Source: Microthrixaceae bacterium (GTDB taxonomy: Bacteria; Actinomycetota; Acidimicrobiia; Acidimicrobiales; Microtrichaceae). From it: a stretch of DNA of 40,046 nt. Both the position numbers and the translations under genes were made by a program. Positions 8,359 to 16,454 of the stretch are shown one piece after another; within the stretch, counting starts at the first letter, position 1, and each line of letters opens with the position of its first letter. The notes below the pieces were generated by a model. That model was given only the letters and a program-made list of their open reading frames with translations. It was not told the DNA's origin and did not search any database. Location: positions 88,929-128,974 of the forward strand of contig JAHRAZ010000118.1 in NCBI GenBank assembly GCA_020027475.1. The letters are read 5' to 3'.

Positions 8359-8694
8359 TTACCTGCGGCCACGAAGGACTGCAGCAGTCACGCCGGCAAC
8401 AGTTGACGCGGCAGCAGCCGCGCCGCCCGCGACGGCCACAACACGGCCCCAGACCAGGTGGCCCTTCGAGCCATCGATCAGATCTTCGACATGGCGGTCG
8501 CTTTCGACAAGCACGTCGCCGACCGGTTCCAGGCCGAATCCGACGAGCCGTCCCTTGTGAACGTGACCGAACATGCCACCCGGCAACGCCACCGCCACGT
8601 CATCGTGCGACCGGAAGGCCGTGTTGGCCGCCTCGGCCAGTTCCTGTGCCTGCTGCACAGTCGCCTCCAGAACATTCTTGGTGGCACTCAACAT
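8359..8694 (-). CDS. Small uncharacterised protein with C-terminal hydrophobic segment
   Basis: A 111-residue protein I do not recognise. The start is well supported: AGGAGG lies about 5 nt before the ATG at 8694. The N-terminal half is amphipathic and alanine-rich (QQAQELAEAANTAF). The middle (residues about 40-75) contains a Gly/Val beta-like stretch. The C-terminus is a hydrophobic Ala/Gly/Val segment (about 84-108) ending in RGRR, consistent with one membrane helix with positive residues inside. It lies between korB and the OYE-type gene on the same strand, with gaps of about 180 and 98 bp, so its transcription may be separate. A role next to redox enzymes is only positional. Confidence 0.65.
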   Translation of the reverse strand: MLSATKNVLEATVQQAQELAEAANTAFRSHDDVAVALPGGMFGHVHKGRLVGFGLEPVGDVLVESDRHVEDLIDGSKGHLVWGRVVAVAGGAAAAASTVAGVTAAVLRGRR

Positions 8695-8872
8695 GTCAGC
8701 CTCCTTCTGCTCGGACGATCGAACCCGGATCGGATTCGGATCACCAAAAACCTGTCAGCCGGCCGTGGACACACCACAACCGGTTTCTGCGACGAAAACA
8801 CGCCACAGTCGCCCTCAGCCAATGCTACCGCCAATTTCCGCAAAGTCCACCGGCCGAAGACGAGTCTCAGAA

Positions 8873-9901
8873 TCAGTCCACGTCCCAAGTGGTGCCTGAG
8901 TGCAACAAATCCGAGATGAGTTGCCTGCCCGGCGGTTCGGTCTCCACCGGTTTGCTGCCGTAGACCGGGCGGTCCACTGCCCTGAATACCCCCATCGGAG
9001 TGGGTTCGTCCATATTGGGGGAAAGACGAGAAAGCGCGAAGGCAACCGAGGGATGGTCCCTGGCCTCGTTGTGAACAAGCAGTTCGTCCTCCGAGACGTC
9101 GGCAGTATTCATCACAACCGCACCGTGGCGGGGATCGAGAACAACTCCGAAGCTGTCGTCGGGGCCGAAACGAATTGGTTCTCCCTGACGAAGTGGAATG
9201 ATCATCCCTTCACGGTTCGCCTTGGCCGTGATCGATTCGTAGGCATGGTTGTTGAAGACATTGCAGTTCTGAAGAACCTCGACGAAGGCAGCGCCCGGAT
9301 GGGCATGCGCTCGTTTGAATACTTCCATCATGTGTTGGCGGTCCATGTCGTGGGTGCGGGCCACGAAGGTGGCATCGGCGCCGAGGGCAATCGACAACGG
9401 CAACAGGGGTGAATCCTCTGATCCCCGGGGAGAGGACTTGGTCACCTTCCCCTGTTCCGAGGTGGGCGAGTACTGGCCTTTGGTGAGACCGTAGATCCGG
9501 TTGTTGATCAACAGGATCGTCATGTTGATATTCCGGCGAAGTGCATGCAGCAGGTGGTTTCCGCCGATGGAGAGCAGATCTCCGTCTCCACCGACCACGA
9601 ACACCGATAGGTCAGGATTGGCCAGGGCAACACCGGTGGCGATGGCGGGAGCACGTCCGTGGATTCCGTGGATTCCGTATGTATTCATGTAATACGGCAA
9701 CCTCGCGGCGCAGCCGATTCCACCCACCACAACCGTGTCTTCGCGCCGGATACCCATGTCGGGAAGAGCGAACTGAAGGGCTGAGAGGATCGAGTAATCG
9801 CCACATCCCGGACACCACCGAACCTCCTGGTCGCTCTGCCAATCAGCACGTTTGGTGGTGGCAATGTCCACTGCGGTGGTTGTTGTCTCGGTGGTTGTCA
9901 T
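8873..9901 (-). CDS. korB: 2-oxoacid:ferredoxin oxidoreductase, beta subunit (KorB)
   Basis: A 342-residue TPP-binding beta subunit of the 2-oxoglutarate/2-oxoacid ferredoxin oxidoreductase family. It has WCPGCGDYSIL near the N-terminus (cysteines for a 4Fe-4S cluster, completed by later Cys such as GGIGCAAR and LQNCNVFNNH). The TPP/Mg motif GGDGDLLSIGGNHLLHALRR is followed by NNRIYGLTKGQYSPT. It works with KorA to oxidatively decarboxylate a 2-oxoacid and reduce ferredoxin, probably 2-oxoglutarate in the TCA cycle. The ATG at 9901 overlaps the korA stop by four bases. This aerobic-actinobacterial KorAB type usually replaces the 2-oxoglutarate dehydrogenase complex. Confidence 0.92.
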   Translation of the reverse strand: MTTTETTTTAVDIATTKRADWQSDQEVRWCPGCGDYSILSALQFALPDMGIRREDTVVVGGIGCAARLPYYMNTYGIHGIHGRAPAIATGVALANPDLSVFVVGGDGDLLSIGGNHLLHALRRNINMTILLINNRIYGLTKGQYSPTSEQGKVTKSSPRGSEDSPLLPLSIALGADATFVARTHDMDRQHMMEVFKRAHAHPGAAFVEVLQNCNVFNNHAYESITAKANREGMIIPLRQGEPIRFGPDDSFGVVLDPRHGAVVMNTADVSEDELLVHNEARDHPSVAFALSRLSPNMDEPTPMGVFRAVDRPVYGSKPVETEPPGRQLISDLLHSGTTWDVD

Positions 9902-11790
9902 TCCGATTCCCCTTCATCGCCGTGCACCACTTTTCGCACGGCCTCCTCGACTTCACCAACCGTGAACGGAAGCCCGGAAACCTTGTTCAGCGATTGGGCG
10001 TCCACCAGAAACTCGGCCCGGAGCATCTTGGAGAGCTGCCCCATGTTCAACTCGGGCACGATCACCGACCGATGACTGCGAAGGATCTCTCCCACTTCCT
10101 TCGGAAGCGGATTGATGTACCTGAGATGCAGATGAGCAACCAAGATTCCTTCCTTGCGGAGTCTTTCGACCGCAGATGCGATCGTCCCCCAAGTGGATCC
10201 CCAACCGACCAGGAGCACATCGGCATCGAGATCGCCCGTGTATTCCGGCGGTGGCAGATCGTCGGCAACCCGCTGAATCTTCTCAGCGCGCAGGTCGGTC
10301 ATCAGTTGGTGATTGACCGAGTCATAGGAGATGTCACCGGTGCCGTCCTGCTTCTCGATGCCTCCGATGCGATGCTCAAGTCCCGGGGTGCCGGGTATGG
10401 CCCACGGTCTCGCCAGAGTTGCCTCATCGCGGAGGTACGGCCAGAAAGCCATCGACCCGTCGGCGTTCTCGTGATTCAACTCGCTGGCGAACTCCACACT
10501 CAGATCCGGCAGATCGGCCACATCGGGAATCCGCCAAGGCTCCGAACTGTTGCCCAGATAACCGTCCGACAGAAGGATCACCGGAGTCCGGTACCGCAGC
10601 GCCACCTGGGCCGCCTCTATGGCGCACTCGAAACAATCCGCGGGGCGCCGGGCGGCAATCACCGGCAACGGCGATTCTCCGTGTCGGCCGTACATCGCCT
10701 GAAAGAGATCGGATTGCTCAGTCTTGGTCGGCAACCCGGTGGATGGCCCACCGCGCTGAATGTTCACGATCACCAAAGGCAACTCGAGCGACACTGCAAG
10801 GCCCATCGCCTCGCCCTTGAGTGCCATCCCGGGACCCGAAGTGGTGGTCCAGGCCAGGTCACCGGCGAAGGCTGCTCCGATGGCCGACGTGACAGCCGCG
10901 ATCTCGTCCTCGGCCTGGAACGTCCGAACGGCTGCCGCTGGATGCTTTGACAGTTCGTGGAGGATGTCAGTCGCGGGTGTGATCGGATACGAACCCAGAA
11001 AGGACTGGAGTCCGCTCAACTGCGTGGCCGCGATCATTCCCCAGGCCAGAGCGGTGTTGCCGTTGACGTTGCGGTAAGTACCCGGCGGATGATCCGCGGA
11101 TTCCACCACGTGTGTGATCGGTATCTGCTCGGTGGTCTCGCCAAAAGCGTGGCCCACGTCGAACGCAGTGGCGTTGGACCGGCGGATCAGGTCATCCGAG
11201 GCGAAACGCTCGTCGATCCAGTCCTTCACGTCGTCGGGATTCCGGCTGTACATCCAGCAGAGCAGACCAAGGGCAAAGAAGTTCTTGGACCGTTCTGCGT
11301 CGCGCCGCTTGGCTCCCAGTTCCTTCACTGCCGTCACCGTCAACGAGGTCATCGGAACGTCGATCACGTAGTAGCCATCGAGGGTGTCGTCGTCGAGTGG
11401 ATCCGACTCGTATCCGGCTTTTTCCAGTTCTCGCTCACCGAACTCGTCGGTGTTGATGATGACGGTGGCATCGGAATGGACCTTCGAAAGCTCCGAGCGC
11501 AACGCCGCCGGATTCATGGCGACCAACACGTCGGCCTTGTCACCGGGATGGGAAATGTCCTCCGAAGAGATCTGGACCTGAAAAGCAGATACGCCGGCCA
11601 TGGTTCCGGCTGGGGCTCTGATTTCCGCCGGAAAGTCTGGCAAGGTAGCCAAGTCGTTGCCGGCGAGGGCGCTCACAGCAGTGAATTGGTTGCCGGTCAA
11701 CTGCATTCCGTCGCCGGAGTCCCCGGCGAGGCGGATCACCACGTTTTCGATTTCTTCGGACGGCTTCACGGACGACTTCGCAGTGGACAC
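9898..11790 (-). CDS. korA: 2-oxoacid:ferredoxin oxidoreductase, fused gamma-alpha subunit (KorA)
   Basis: A 630-residue subunit. The N-terminal gamma domain (VVIRLAGDSGDGMQLTGNQF, about 18-190) is fused to the alpha domain, which starts near ALAWGMIAATQLSG. SYPITPATDILHEL, EDEIAAVTSAIGAAFAG and TTSGPGMALKGEA are the pyrimidine-binding and CoA/oxoacid motifs. The start is the GTG at 11790, with AGGAG 5 nt before it; no ATG is available in a sensible position. The Shine-Dalgarno lies within the 3' arm of an inverted repeat in the leader (described separately), so translation may be controlled. It ends in a four-base overlap with korB. The pair sits between two mycofactocin-type OYE genes. Confidence 0.92.
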   Translation of the reverse strand: MSTAKSSVKPSEEIENVVIRLAGDSGDGMQLTGNQFTAVSALAGNDLATLPDFPAEIRAPAGTMAGVSAFQVQISSEDISHPGDKADVLVAMNPAALRSELSKVHSDATVIINTDEFGERELEKAGYESDPLDDDTLDGYYVIDVPMTSLTVTAVKELGAKRRDAERSKNFFALGLLCWMYSRNPDDVKDWIDERFASDDLIRRSNATAFDVGHAFGETTEQIPITHVVESADHPPGTYRNVNGNTALAWGMIAATQLSGLQSFLGSYPITPATDILHELSKHPAAAVRTFQAEDEIAAVTSAIGAAFAGDLAWTTTSGPGMALKGEAMGLAVSLELPLVIVNIQRGGPSTGLPTKTEQSDLFQAMYGRHGESPLPVIAARRPADCFECAIEAAQVALRYRTPVILLSDGYLGNSSEPWRIPDVADLPDLSVEFASELNHENADGSMAFWPYLRDEATLARPWAIPGTPGLEHRIGGIEKQDGTGDISYDSVNHQLMTDLRAEKIQRVADDLPPPEYTGDLDADVLLVGWGSTWGTIASAVERLRKEGILVAHLHLRYINPLPKEVGEILRSHRSVIVPELNMGQLSKMLRAEFLVDAQSLNKVSGLPFTVGEVEEAVRKVVHGDEGESE

Positions 11791-11796
11791 CTGGTC

Positions 11797-11832
11797 TCCT
11801 AGAGGATCTCGACCTTGAGAGCTTCTCTAGGA
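11797..11832 (-). promoter_or_regulatory. korA leader inverted repeat covering the ribosome-binding site
   Basis: TCCTAGAG (11797-11804 on +) and CTCTAGGA (11825-11832) are perfect 8-bp inverted copies. An inner TCTC/GAGA pair supports a longer hairpin. Read on the korA strand, the 3' arm contains AGGA of the AGGAG ribosome-binding site before the GTG at 11790. It could be an RNA switch, an attenuator or a protein operator. Confidence 0.5.
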
Positions 11833-11837
11833 CCGTA

Positions 11838-11858
11838 CACCCGGTAATCCACCGGGTG
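11838..11858 (-). terminator. GC-rich hairpin between the OYE-type gene and korA
   Basis: CACCCGG (11838-11844) and CCGGGTG (11852-11858) are inverted copies with a 7-nt loop. It lies about 65 nt after the stop of the leftward OYE-type gene at 11924 and before the korA leader. No T-run follows, so it may be a weak terminator or part of the korA leader structure. Confidence 0.3.
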
Positions 11859-11923
11859 AATTCGACCCTTGGGTGTCAGTTCCGGTTGCCGGCGGCGCGA
11901 ACCTCGGGCCGTCCATCAAGACC

Positions 11924-13909
11924 TCAGCCGAGATCAAGGGCTCGGCGGCGTCCCTCGAGAACGGCCTCGTGAACCGTCCGGGGTGCCACGGAGTCTCCTG
12001 CCTGGGATGCCTTGAAACCTGCGGCTTCGAGTTCGTGGAACAGATCGTCTCTGGGCAGTCTGTGTCCGGCGTCGACGACCCACTCCACCGGAACCTCGAG
12101 TAGTTCCTCGGAGAATCGGTCGGCCAGGGTTGCTGTCCCCTTCTTGACGCTGCGCAGCGAACACCGCCGGTGGGCATGCAAACCGGCTTGGGCCAAGCGG
12201 GCATTGGCAGGCCCGAGGTCACCTGCTCTGGCGAGCTCATTGCCCACGATGTAATCCGGTGTGGCCAGATGGACCTCGCGACCGCCCGCAAGCAGGAGTT
12301 CGGCAACTCCGATTCCGACCGGACCACCGATGGGATCCCAGACGAGGACCGCTCCATTCGGCAGATCGTTTTCTCCATTCGGCAGATCGTCTTCCAGCAC
12401 ACTCGGGTCCAGCGCAGCGAGAACGTCGCCGGCACTGAGGACCATTGCCGCCTTGGTGACCGAGTAGGTGGGATCGCCATTCCTGCTGCCCGTGGCGACA
12501 ATCACGTGGGAGGTGGAATCAAGTTTTGTCGGATTCGCTTCCATCGAAGTGTTGACCTCAACACCCAACTCATGCACCTCGGCCGCAAGCCAGTCTGCAA
12601 ACAGGGAAAACCTGTCCCGTCCCGGCAACTTTGCGATCTGGAGAAGATCGCCACCCAGCGAATCAGACGCTTCGAACAACCGAACTGTGTGTCCGCGGAT
12701 GTTCGCCACCCGCGCGGCCTCCATCCCCGCCGCGCCTCCACCGACCACCTGAACCTCACTCGAGATCGTTGCAGTCCCCACCAGCGGTTCGTCCTCGAAC
12801 TCATGTCCCGACATCGGATTGACCACACAGGTGACCATCGGGTTGCGGTTGTCGCGCACCATGCACATCTGATTGCACAACACGCAGGGGCGGATACGCT
12901 CGGCCCGTCCCGTTGCGGCCTTGTTCACCAGATTGGGATCAGCCATCTGAGCGCGGGTCATCTCGACTGCGTCGGCCACACCATCTTCGAGGGCCCACTC
13001 GGCCTGCAAGGTGTCCACGATCGAGCCCTGCGCAACAACGGGGACGCGATCTCCTGCAGCCTCGCGAACCGCCGAACGGATCGACCTGCAGAGCTCCAGA
13101 TTGAATCCCGGGGCGTCGTGACCATCAGGGCGGGTGGATCCTGTGCTGAATATCGAGCCGCGAACAACGGTCAGCAGATCGATTCGGGCCTCATCGGTGT
13201 CCGCAACGAAGTTCGCTGCCAACTCGGGCGCCATCTCCGGGGTGATCCCGGCCCATGGCGCCAACTCGTCACAGGACAATCGGAACGAGATCACCTTGTC
13301 CGGCCCGATGGCCCGTCGAACCGCACGGATCACCTGCTTGGCGAACAAGGTTCTGTCCCGATACTGATCATCTCTGGTGTTGGTCAGTCCCGACAGGAAC
13401 TGCCTGACCAGGGAGAACTGTCCGGCGCTGATCTCCACCCCATCGCAGCCGGCTGAGACCGCGATGGACGCTGCAGCGCCGAATCCGCTGACGACGGCGT
13501 CGATGTCGGGCTGCTCCATCAACTTGGGTACTTCTCGGGTGTTGACCTCCGGAACCCGGCCGGGCGCCCAGAGTTCCCGCTGACTCCAGTGCGAAGTCCC
13601 CTGGCCACCGGCGTGATTCAGTGCGGCCAGAACAACCGAAGATTCGTTGTGGCATGCCTCCGAAACCCTGGACCACCCGTCGGCACAATCGACTGCGAGT
13701 GGAGCACGTTCGTATGGCCAGTCCGATTCATGAACGGAAGCTTCCTCGGTGACGATCATTCCTGCGCCCCCACTGGCGCGGGAAAGGTAGTACGCGACGT
13801 GTCGTTCGGAAATCGAACGATCCCTGCCCAGGTTCGTCTCGTGAGCACCGAACACAACACGGTTAGGGGCGATCACTGCGCCCAGCTCCAGCGGTTCAAG
13901 GAGTTTCAA
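11924..13909 (-). CDS. Mycofactocin-system FadH/OYE-type Fe-S flavoprotein (type 1)
   Basis: A 661-residue paralogue of the protein at 6311-8260 with the same layout. The FMN barrel carries APNRVVFGAHETNLGRDRSI and VEISAGQFSLVRQFLSGLTN. The Fe-S cysteines are CVLCNQMCMVRDN then CVVNP, and the FAD/NAD domains start VVGGGAAGMEAA. The N-terminal GAHETNLG and SDWPYERAPLA stretches fit the type-1 mycofactocin OYE family. The start appears to be a TTG at 13909 (family begins MKLLEPL); no in-frame ATG lies near. A 21-bp tandem duplication adds a repeated DLPNG in a loop near residue 510. It follows the O-methyltransferase by 51 bp on the same strand. The substrate is unknown. Confidence 0.86.
   Translation of the reverse strand: MKLLEPLELGAVIAPNRVVFGAHETNLGRDRSISERHVAYYLSRASGGAGMIVTEEASVHESDWPYERAPLAVDCADGWSRVSEACHNESSVVLAALNHAGGQGTSHWSQRELWAPGRVPEVNTREVPKLMEQPDIDAVVSGFGAAASIAVSAGCDGVEISAGQFSLVRQFLSGLTNTRDDQYRDRTLFAKQVIRAVRRAIGPDKVISFRLSCDELAPWAGITPEMAPELAANFVADTDEARIDLLTVVRGSIFSTGSTRPDGHDAPGFNLELCRSIRSAVREAAGDRVPVVAQGSIVDTLQAEWALEDGVADAVEMTRAQMADPNLVNKAATGRAERIRPCVLCNQMCMVRDNRNPMVTCVVNPMSGHEFEDEPLVGTATISSEVQVVGGGAAGMEAARVANIRGHTVRLFEASDSLGGDLLQIAKLPGRDRFSLFADWLAAEVHELGVEVNTSMEANPTKLDSTSHVIVATGSRNGDPTYSVTKAAMVLSAGDVLAALDPSVLEDDLPNGENDLPNGAVLVWDPIGGPVGIGVAELLLAGGREVHLATPDYIVGNELARAGDLGPANARLAQAGLHAHRRCSLRSVKKGTATLADRFSEELLEVPVEWVVDAGHRLPRDDLFHELEAAGFKASQAGDSVAPRTVHEAVLEGRRRALDLG
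12352..12390. repeat. 21-bp in-frame tandem duplication inside the OYE-type gene
   Basis: CTCCATTCGGCAGATCGT occurs at 12352-12369 and again at 12373-12390, identical over 18 bases with period 21. On the coding strand it duplicates DLPNG within a surface-like loop without breaking the frame. Confidence 0.9.
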
Positions 13910-13960
13910 GAATGTCCATCGTGGCGCGCGGATCCGCTCGCCGGAAATCTCAGCGGAATT

Positions 13961-14617
13961 TCACCGCTTCCGGGCAAGCATCAAACCGTCGCCGATGTTC
14001 ACCAGGAGTGCGTCGACGCGGTCATCGTTCACAACGTGGGTGTTGAATTCCCGAATGGCCACGGTCGACTCGCTGACGTCGCTTTCGTCGAGCACGGCGC
14101 CGGACCACAAGGCATTGTCGGCCACGATCAAGCCACCCGGTTCCATACGTTCGAGAATCATCTCGTAGTAGGTGAGGTAGTTCTCCTTGTCGGCGTCGAT
14201 GAAGGCCAGGTCCACCTTGCCCTCGAGTTGGAGGAGCGTCTCGGCGGCGTCACCAATCACCACGTCGATCCGGTCTGCAACGCCCGCAGCCGCCCAGTAC
14301 GGACGGCCCACGTCAACCCATTCGGAGCTCACGTCGAAACAGGTGAGGTGACCGCCGGCAGGCAACGCCTCTGCCATGCACAACGCTGAATAGCCGGTGA
14401 AGGTGCCAACCTCCACCACTCTTGTGGCACCCAGGAGGCCAACCATGAAGCTGAGCCATGGGCCCTGCTCCTGCGCCACAGCCATGATGGCGAGATCACC
14501 AAATTCCCGCGCCGTTGCCTGCATCAGGTCGTGGTGCACATCCGTGCGGGGCGGATCGCTGTGTGCAACGAGATACGTGCGGAGTTCGTCGGTCAACGGG
14601 ATCTGTTTGCCTGCCAT
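13961..14617 (-). CDS. SAM-dependent O-methyltransferase (caffeoyl-CoA/catechol type)
   Basis: A 218-residue class I methyltransferase of the Methyltransf_3 family. Motif I reads RVVEVGTFTGYSALCMAEAL. The acidic CFDVSSE, IDVVIGDAAETL and the family FIDADKENY and GGLIVADNALWSG follow, the last being metal and substrate contacts in cation-dependent catechol O-methyltransferases. The ATG at 14617 was chosen: the family begins just before IPLTDELRTYL, and TAGGTT lies 7 nt upstream (leaderless). It is divergent from the SCO6745-family gene, with only 20 bp between the two start codons, and leads into the OYE-type gene. A methylation step on the cofactor is a possibility only. In mycobacteria methylated mycofactocins are known, but I do not recall this enzyme as the agent. 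Confidence 0.87.
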   Translation of the reverse strand: MAGKQIPLTDELRTYLVAHSDPPRTDVHHDLMQATAREFGDLAIMAVAQEQGPWLSFMVGLLGATRVVEVGTFTGYSALCMAEALPAGGHLTCFDVSSEWVDVGRPYWAAAGVADRIDVVIGDAAETLLQLEGKVDLAFIDADKENYLTYYEMILERMEPGGLIVADNALWSGAVLDESDVSESTVAIREFNTHVVNDDRVDALLVNIGDGLMLARKR

Positions 14618-14624
14618 TGTCTGC

Positions 14625-14630
14625 AACCTA
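14625..14630 (-). promoter_or_regulatory. -10-like hexamer of the O-methyltransferase gene (leaderless)
   Basis: TAGGTT on the minus strand ends 7 nt before the ATG at 14617. The same few bases contain CTATCT on the plus strand, 4 nt before the divergent ATG at 14638, so the two promoters overlap. Confidence 0.4.
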
Positions 14631-14637
14631 TCTGCGG

Positions 14638-15567
14638 ATGAGCAATGATCTGCCGATGGAGCCGGTCGAATCACGAACCATCTGGATACTGATGGAAACC
14701 GTGCACGCCGTGACCGATGTTTCACCGGAGTGCATCGAGGCGAAACAAGAACAGGGCTTCAGTGGATTCTGGATGGGTTACTTCGGTTCGAGAGCGGCAC
14801 CGATGGGTGCCGTGGGACCGGGAGTCGCCACAGCGGCGTTTGGCGGGTTCGATCCGGCCATGGTTCGCAAGGCTCTGCCAGATGCGTGGACCAGGTGCAC
14901 ACCCGATGATGCGGTCGAAGGTCGGGCGGGCGCCGCTGCCGGCGCACTTCGAAAAGCTTGGAAGACCTCGGGATCCGAAGACGACATTTCGGACCTTGCA
15001 GAACAGGTGCTCGATCCCCTCAGCCACGCCGTCGAACTGGCCGACCCGAGCGGCCGCGCCTTGTTCGCAAGCAACGCCGACCTGATGCCTTTCGACGATC
15101 CCGTTGCCGACATGTGGCAACTCTGCACCACCCTGCGGGAACACCGTGGCGACGGTCACGTTGCCGTACTGGTCTCGGAAGGTTTGTCCGGATGCGAACC
15201 ACACGTAATTGCTGCCGCCCGAAGCGGAATCGATCCGGATCGGCTGAGAGAAGTCCGCGGTTGGCCGGAGCTGGAGTGGAAAGAGGCCGAACGCACCCTC
15301 GCCGGCGCAGGCCTGATCACAGCCGACGGTGATCTCACCGAGCGCGGAGTCAGGTTCAGGGATCACATCGAGAAACGGACCGACGGATTGGCTGCACCCC
15401 CATATGTGCAACTTGGACAGTCGGGCCGCGCTTCGATGTGCGCCACGCTGATGCCGATTGTCGAAGCTGTGGTGGCAACCGGATGGATCCCGTACCCGAA
15501 TCCGATCGGGGTTCCGCATCCTGAGAATCTCAACCCCGAGACCCTCAACGCCGAGTCCCAGGACTGA
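14638..15567 (+). CDS. SCO6745-family protein (winged-helix-like, function unknown)
   Basis: A 309-residue protein resembling the actinobacterial SCO6745 family, often annotated as a MarR-like or hypothetical protein. The recognisable parts are ETVHAVTDVSPECIEA, GFWMGYFGSRAAPMGAVGP, then the FDPAMVRKALPDAW stretch. The C-terminal part looks like a winged helix (WKEAERTLAGAGLITADGDLTERGVRFRDHIEKRTD). The ATG at 14638 was chosen because family similarity begins there. The extreme C-terminus, ENLNPETLNAESQD, is low-complexity. It is divergent from the O-methyltransferase and convergent with the DHPS-like gene (35-bp gap). Function unknown; DNA binding is not proven. Confidence 0.78.
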   Translation: MSNDLPMEPVESRTIWILMETVHAVTDVSPECIEAKQEQGFSGFWMGYFGSRAAPMGAVGPGVATAAFGGFDPAMVRKALPDAWTRCTPDDAVEGRAGAAAGALRKAWKTSGSEDDISDLAEQVLDPLSHAVELADPSGRALFASNADLMPFDDPVADMWQLCTTLREHRGDGHVAVLVSEGLSGCEPHVIAAARSGIDPDRLREVRGWPELEWKEAERTLAGAGLITADGDLTERGVRFRDHIEKRTDGLAAPPYVQLGQSGRASMCATLMPIVEAVVATGWIPYPNPIGVPHPENLNPETLNAESQD

Positions 15568-15602
15568 CTTGCGATGGCAATGCCTCCGACACCAGTATCC
15601 GC

Positions 15603-16454
15603 TCAGTCGTAACGGACTGCCTCCGGCAGATCGAGTGCACCGTCCATCCCCTCGGCGATGGCCCGGCGAACTTCGAGGAATTCGGCCGTACCGGCCACGT
15701 CATGGACCCGCACGATGTCACCGGCGCGCATGTCGACCGCCGCGAGAGCACCGAAGGTGCCCGCTGATCTGCCAGACGGTGGTTTCCCGGTCAAGGCTCC
15801 GATGAAATCCTTGCGCGACACCGCCCAGAGATACCGATGATCACCAAGCTCCGCCCTGAGTTCTCCGACACCACCAAGAATCGCGATCGTCTGCTCCGGC
15901 GATTTGCCGAGATCCGGCCCGACGTCGATCACGATCCGGCTGGAATCCACTCCAGCCGCGGCGAGGGTTGCGAGGCGGTCGCCGAGGAACGCCCGGCAGT
16001 CGGCCAAGGGATCGGCCACCAGGTTCGAGCGCTCCATGCGGATCTTCGGTGTGGCCCGGCTGTACGCGAGCACAAGATCAACGCCGTGGTGCGCAACCAG
16101 GTCGGCCAACGAAGGGTCGATCAATCCCGAAGGGTCGTTGACCAGCCGGGCACCCAGGCCGATGGCCGCTTCTGCAACGGGTGCGCGGTAGGTGTCGATC
16201 GAAATCCTGGCACCGTCCGCGACCCGAAGAACGGCCTCGAGAACCGGTACAACGTTGGCAAGTTCCTCCTCGACCGTCAGTTCAGCGCGGTCGGTTCGAA
16301 GCGATTGCCCGCCGATGTCGAGCACAGATGCTCCAGCACTCAGCATCTCGGAGGCGAGCACGGCTGCTGCGGCCGCGTCAACACCGCCGGTCAGAGAGTC
16401 GATGGATGCGTTGACCACACCCATGATCTGGGGAACCACACCGTGCGATGTCAC
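15603..16454 (-). CDS. Divergent dihydropteroate-synthase-like pterin-binding protein
   Basis: A 283-residue TIM-barrel protein of the DHPS/pterin-binding family. Pterin-pocket residues seem kept: N15, D87 in SIDTYR, N106 in VNDPSG, D177 in IDVGPD, K215 in SRKDFIG, and R249/H251 in VRVHDV. The two loops that bind pABA and close the active site are altered: residues 15-24 read NASIDSLTGG in place of NVTPDSFSDG, and 49-56 read GQSLRTDR in place of GESTRPGA. It may not be a normal folate enzyme. The GTG start at 16454 overlaps the stop of the hydratase remnant (GTGA), placing it in the mftABC operon. It could be a folate enzyme paralogue or a new pterin-type enzyme. Confidence 0.75.
   Translation of the reverse strand: MTSHGVVPQIMGVVNASIDSLTGGVDAAAAAVLASEMLSAGASVLDIGGQSLRTDRAELTVEEELANVVPVLEAVLRVADGARISIDTYRAPVAEAAIGLGARLVNDPSGLIDPSLADLVAHHGVDLVLAYSRATPKIRMERSNLVADPLADCRAFLGDRLATLAAAGVDSSRIVIDVGPDLGKSPEQTIAILGGVGELRAELGDHRYLWAVSRKDFIGALTGKPPSGRSAGTFGALAAVDMRAGDIVRVHDVAGTAEFLEVRRAIAEGMDGALDLPEAVRYD

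Noticed and set aside
12170-13456. 428-codon plus-strand frame
   Set aside because: Opposite-strand shadow of the OYE-type gene, whose FMN, Fe-S and FAD motifs are all intact.
13322-13480. Loss of an active-site His in the type-1 OYE protein (SAGQFS in place of a His motif)
   Set aside because: FadH-type members naturally lack the OYE His pair at this position, so it cannot be called a defect.
15520-15567. LNPET/LNAES at the end of the SCO6745-family protein as a copy of the mftB LNPEE repeat
   Set aside because: DNA similarity is low and short; probably independent low-complexity sequence.
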